Assembly (NCBI RefSeq): GCF_000213175.1 | Contig: NW_009799179.1 | Location: forward strand, 5,801,658 to 5,865,657 | DNA: 64,000 nt | Reading direction: 5' to 3' | Source: Neurospora tetrasperma FGSC 2508 | Lineage: Eukaryota; Ascomycota; Sordariomycetes; Sordariales; Sordariaceae | In this document: positions 62,424-64,000 of the stretch, in pieces | How the letters are laid out: every line of letters begins with the position of its first letter | Position numbering within the stretch: the first letter of the stretch is position 1 | Translations under genes and position numbers: made by a program | Notes under the pieces: generated by a model | Database searches by the model: none | The model's input: the letters and a program-made list of their open reading frames with translations, nothing else | Told to the model about the DNA's origin: nothing

Positions 62424-64000
62424 TGTAACGGGTCTACTAGAGTATTGCACAGCGAGCAGTCGTGTATAGTTGAAATGCTATATTTAATAAAGAGAGTAAG
62501 AGAGAAGACTGCACCAGAAGGGTACAGTCGAAAGAAGGTTTTATAGTCGGACGTACGGGCTAGGTAAATATGTGGATCTGACTAATCAGGAGGCTCGCAT
62601 CCTTATCGATACAACCCATCCCGTCTTAGTAGACTTAACAAAGCCGAATCTTAATCCAAAGCGCTAGCCCTATAATATTACCCCCCTACTCCCCCTTGGG
62701 GAGCGCGCTCCACTATATTAGAAAAGACTATCTACACCGCTAAATATACGAAGAATAACTAAAATCCCTCACAACTACTCCTAGCCAAATACCTAACTAA
62801 ATAAATATGAATAACAATACTAGAAAAGAAAAATCTCCCTATTTAAACCCCCAAACAGATGCTACACAATCACCTACTCCCTACCCGAATCGGTATTATT
62901 ACCCTTATAGAGCTATACCCTGGTTGAGGTACTAAAACTAAATTAGGGGATATTTCTAAATTTTACCTATTTAGGGACCGTTTACCGTACTACTTTAATA
63001 ATCTGTAGTAGAAATAATCAAAATTAAGGTTATTATTTAATACTTTATATCGCTCTACTTTTGTTATTAATAAGAGCTACTATTAAATAAATTTGCTATA
63101 CCTCTCGCTAGAGGCGGCTCTAATAATCCTTATACTTATAAAATATTATACTTACTACCCTTTAACGATTATATATTACAGTAAATATTAATATCCAACT
63201 AACTATATATAGAGGAGTATAATTTAAGGATTTACTATACTGCTAGTATAAAAATAGATTAATACTTCTTACGCTATAGCCTCGCCTCTTCTAATTACTA
63301 AAGATTCCTCCTTTTAAATCTCTAATTAATATTCCTTCCACCGTAGTTTTATTAAGGTTGACTATTAATCTTTACTTAGTCCGAATCTTCCTCTTCTTTT
63401 AAATCGACGTTATTATAACCGTTTAAACCCCCTCTAAATAGCAATTAAACTATATTTATCTTTATAAATAATTGTAAGTACTTTTTAAATTAGTACAATC
63501 TACTACTACAATTAATATATTTACCTTCCTTCTTCTATTTATTCTTCTATTTTTAAAAGACCTCTCTACTCCCCTTTATCTTTATTAGTATAGTATAATT
63601 AATAGAAATATTTATAGGATTACTAGCATTATTATTATTAACTAATTACTTCGAATTTAAAATTGAAGTGAAAAGAAAAGAATTATTATTAAAACGGCGA
63701 AGGTAATTTAATAATAAAGAATATTACTTAAATACGTTAGTTCGGTCAGAGAACAATTATTTCTAATTATTATTTAAAGTAGTAGTAAGTTAGTTAATTT
63801 TAACTACTTTTAACTAAGAATTAATATAGGTATAGTAAAGTATCTCTTCAAATCGAATAAAGAAAATTATTATTAATTCGCCTAACTTCTAACGAAGTCG
63901 GTAAAGTTCTTAACTAGCCCTTCTAACCGCATTAGGGTTACTATATATAAGTTTAAGCTTTTTAATAAATTTTTAGGGAAATCGAAGTGAAGTAGCGAAA
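62424..64000 (+). mobile_element. Left end of an LTR-type element, family unresolved
   Basis: Starts tgtaacgggtctactagag in the middle of LINE A6. The first 300 bp have ordinary CA and TG and read like an LTR and leader, with a C-rich run and a hairpin (ccccttggggagcgcgctcc) near 62,690-62,710. After that the DNA is RIP-like. A frame starting with ATG at about 62,808 (+) has a gag-like hydrophilic start rich in Asn, Pro and Tyr and is then broken. The right end is outside the window, so copia or gypsy cannot be decided. Confidence 0.5.

Noticed and set aside
1-64000. CRISPR arrays, bacterial operons and ribosome-binding sites
   Set aside because: None seen; the repeats, intron and telomere-type sequence point to a fungus.

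Overview
The window looks like a gene-poor, AT-rich block of a filamentous ascomycete (Pezizomycotina) chromosome. Nearly all of it is repeat DNA with the hallmarks of repeat-induced point mutation (RIP): TA is very common, CA and/or TG are depleted, and recognisable transposon frames are full of Gln-to-stop, Cys/His-to-Tyr and Asp-to-Asn changes. One island of ordinary base composition (about 51.0-54.95 kb) carries the only convincing host gene, a two-exon VPS37-like ESCRT-I subunit.

Layout. 1-4,440: degenerate Ty3/gypsy chromovirus (+), running from upstream of reverse transcriptase to a C-terminal chromodomain; its left end is outside the window. 4,635-30,620: a nest built on one Tad1-like LINE family. 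LINE copy A1 (-) fills 4,635-11,355. A second LINE (-) is split into 11,362-12,612 and 26,685-30,165 by a 5'-truncated LINE (+) with a perfect 16-bp target duplication. That inserted LINE (12,613-13,683 and 25,587-26,684) is itself split by an 11.9-kb insertion carrying a RIP-damaged Helitron Rep/helicase gene (-), a small Cys/Arg/Gly-rich ORF and a 792-bp assembly gap. 30,240-47,890: the 3' end of another LINE (-) is split by a weakly RIPed segment holding a relative of the Cys/Arg/Gly-rich ORF, a tRNA-like sequence and interstitial TTAGGG repeats; into that segment a 15.4-kb gypsy LTR element (-) has inserted with 4-bp target duplications.

47.9-51.0 kb and 54.95-56.95 kb flank the gene island and hold short repeats: a 440-bp-period duplication with tRNA-like sequence, a 149-bp MITE with a 9-bp target duplication plus a second partial copy, an inverted-repeat element, and a pair of direct repeats. 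56,950-62,423 is a further LINE copy (-) interrupted by a solo LTR of the 15.4-kb family. From 62,424 to the end lies the left terminus and start of another LTR-type element.

The genes do not form a pathway. VPS37 would work with Vps23 and Vps28 elsewhere in the genome. The rest is a record of successive insertions, readable because several empty sites can be inferred from sister LINE copies in the same window. Most coordinates of repeat boundaries are good to about 5-20 bp; those supported by target duplications are exact.
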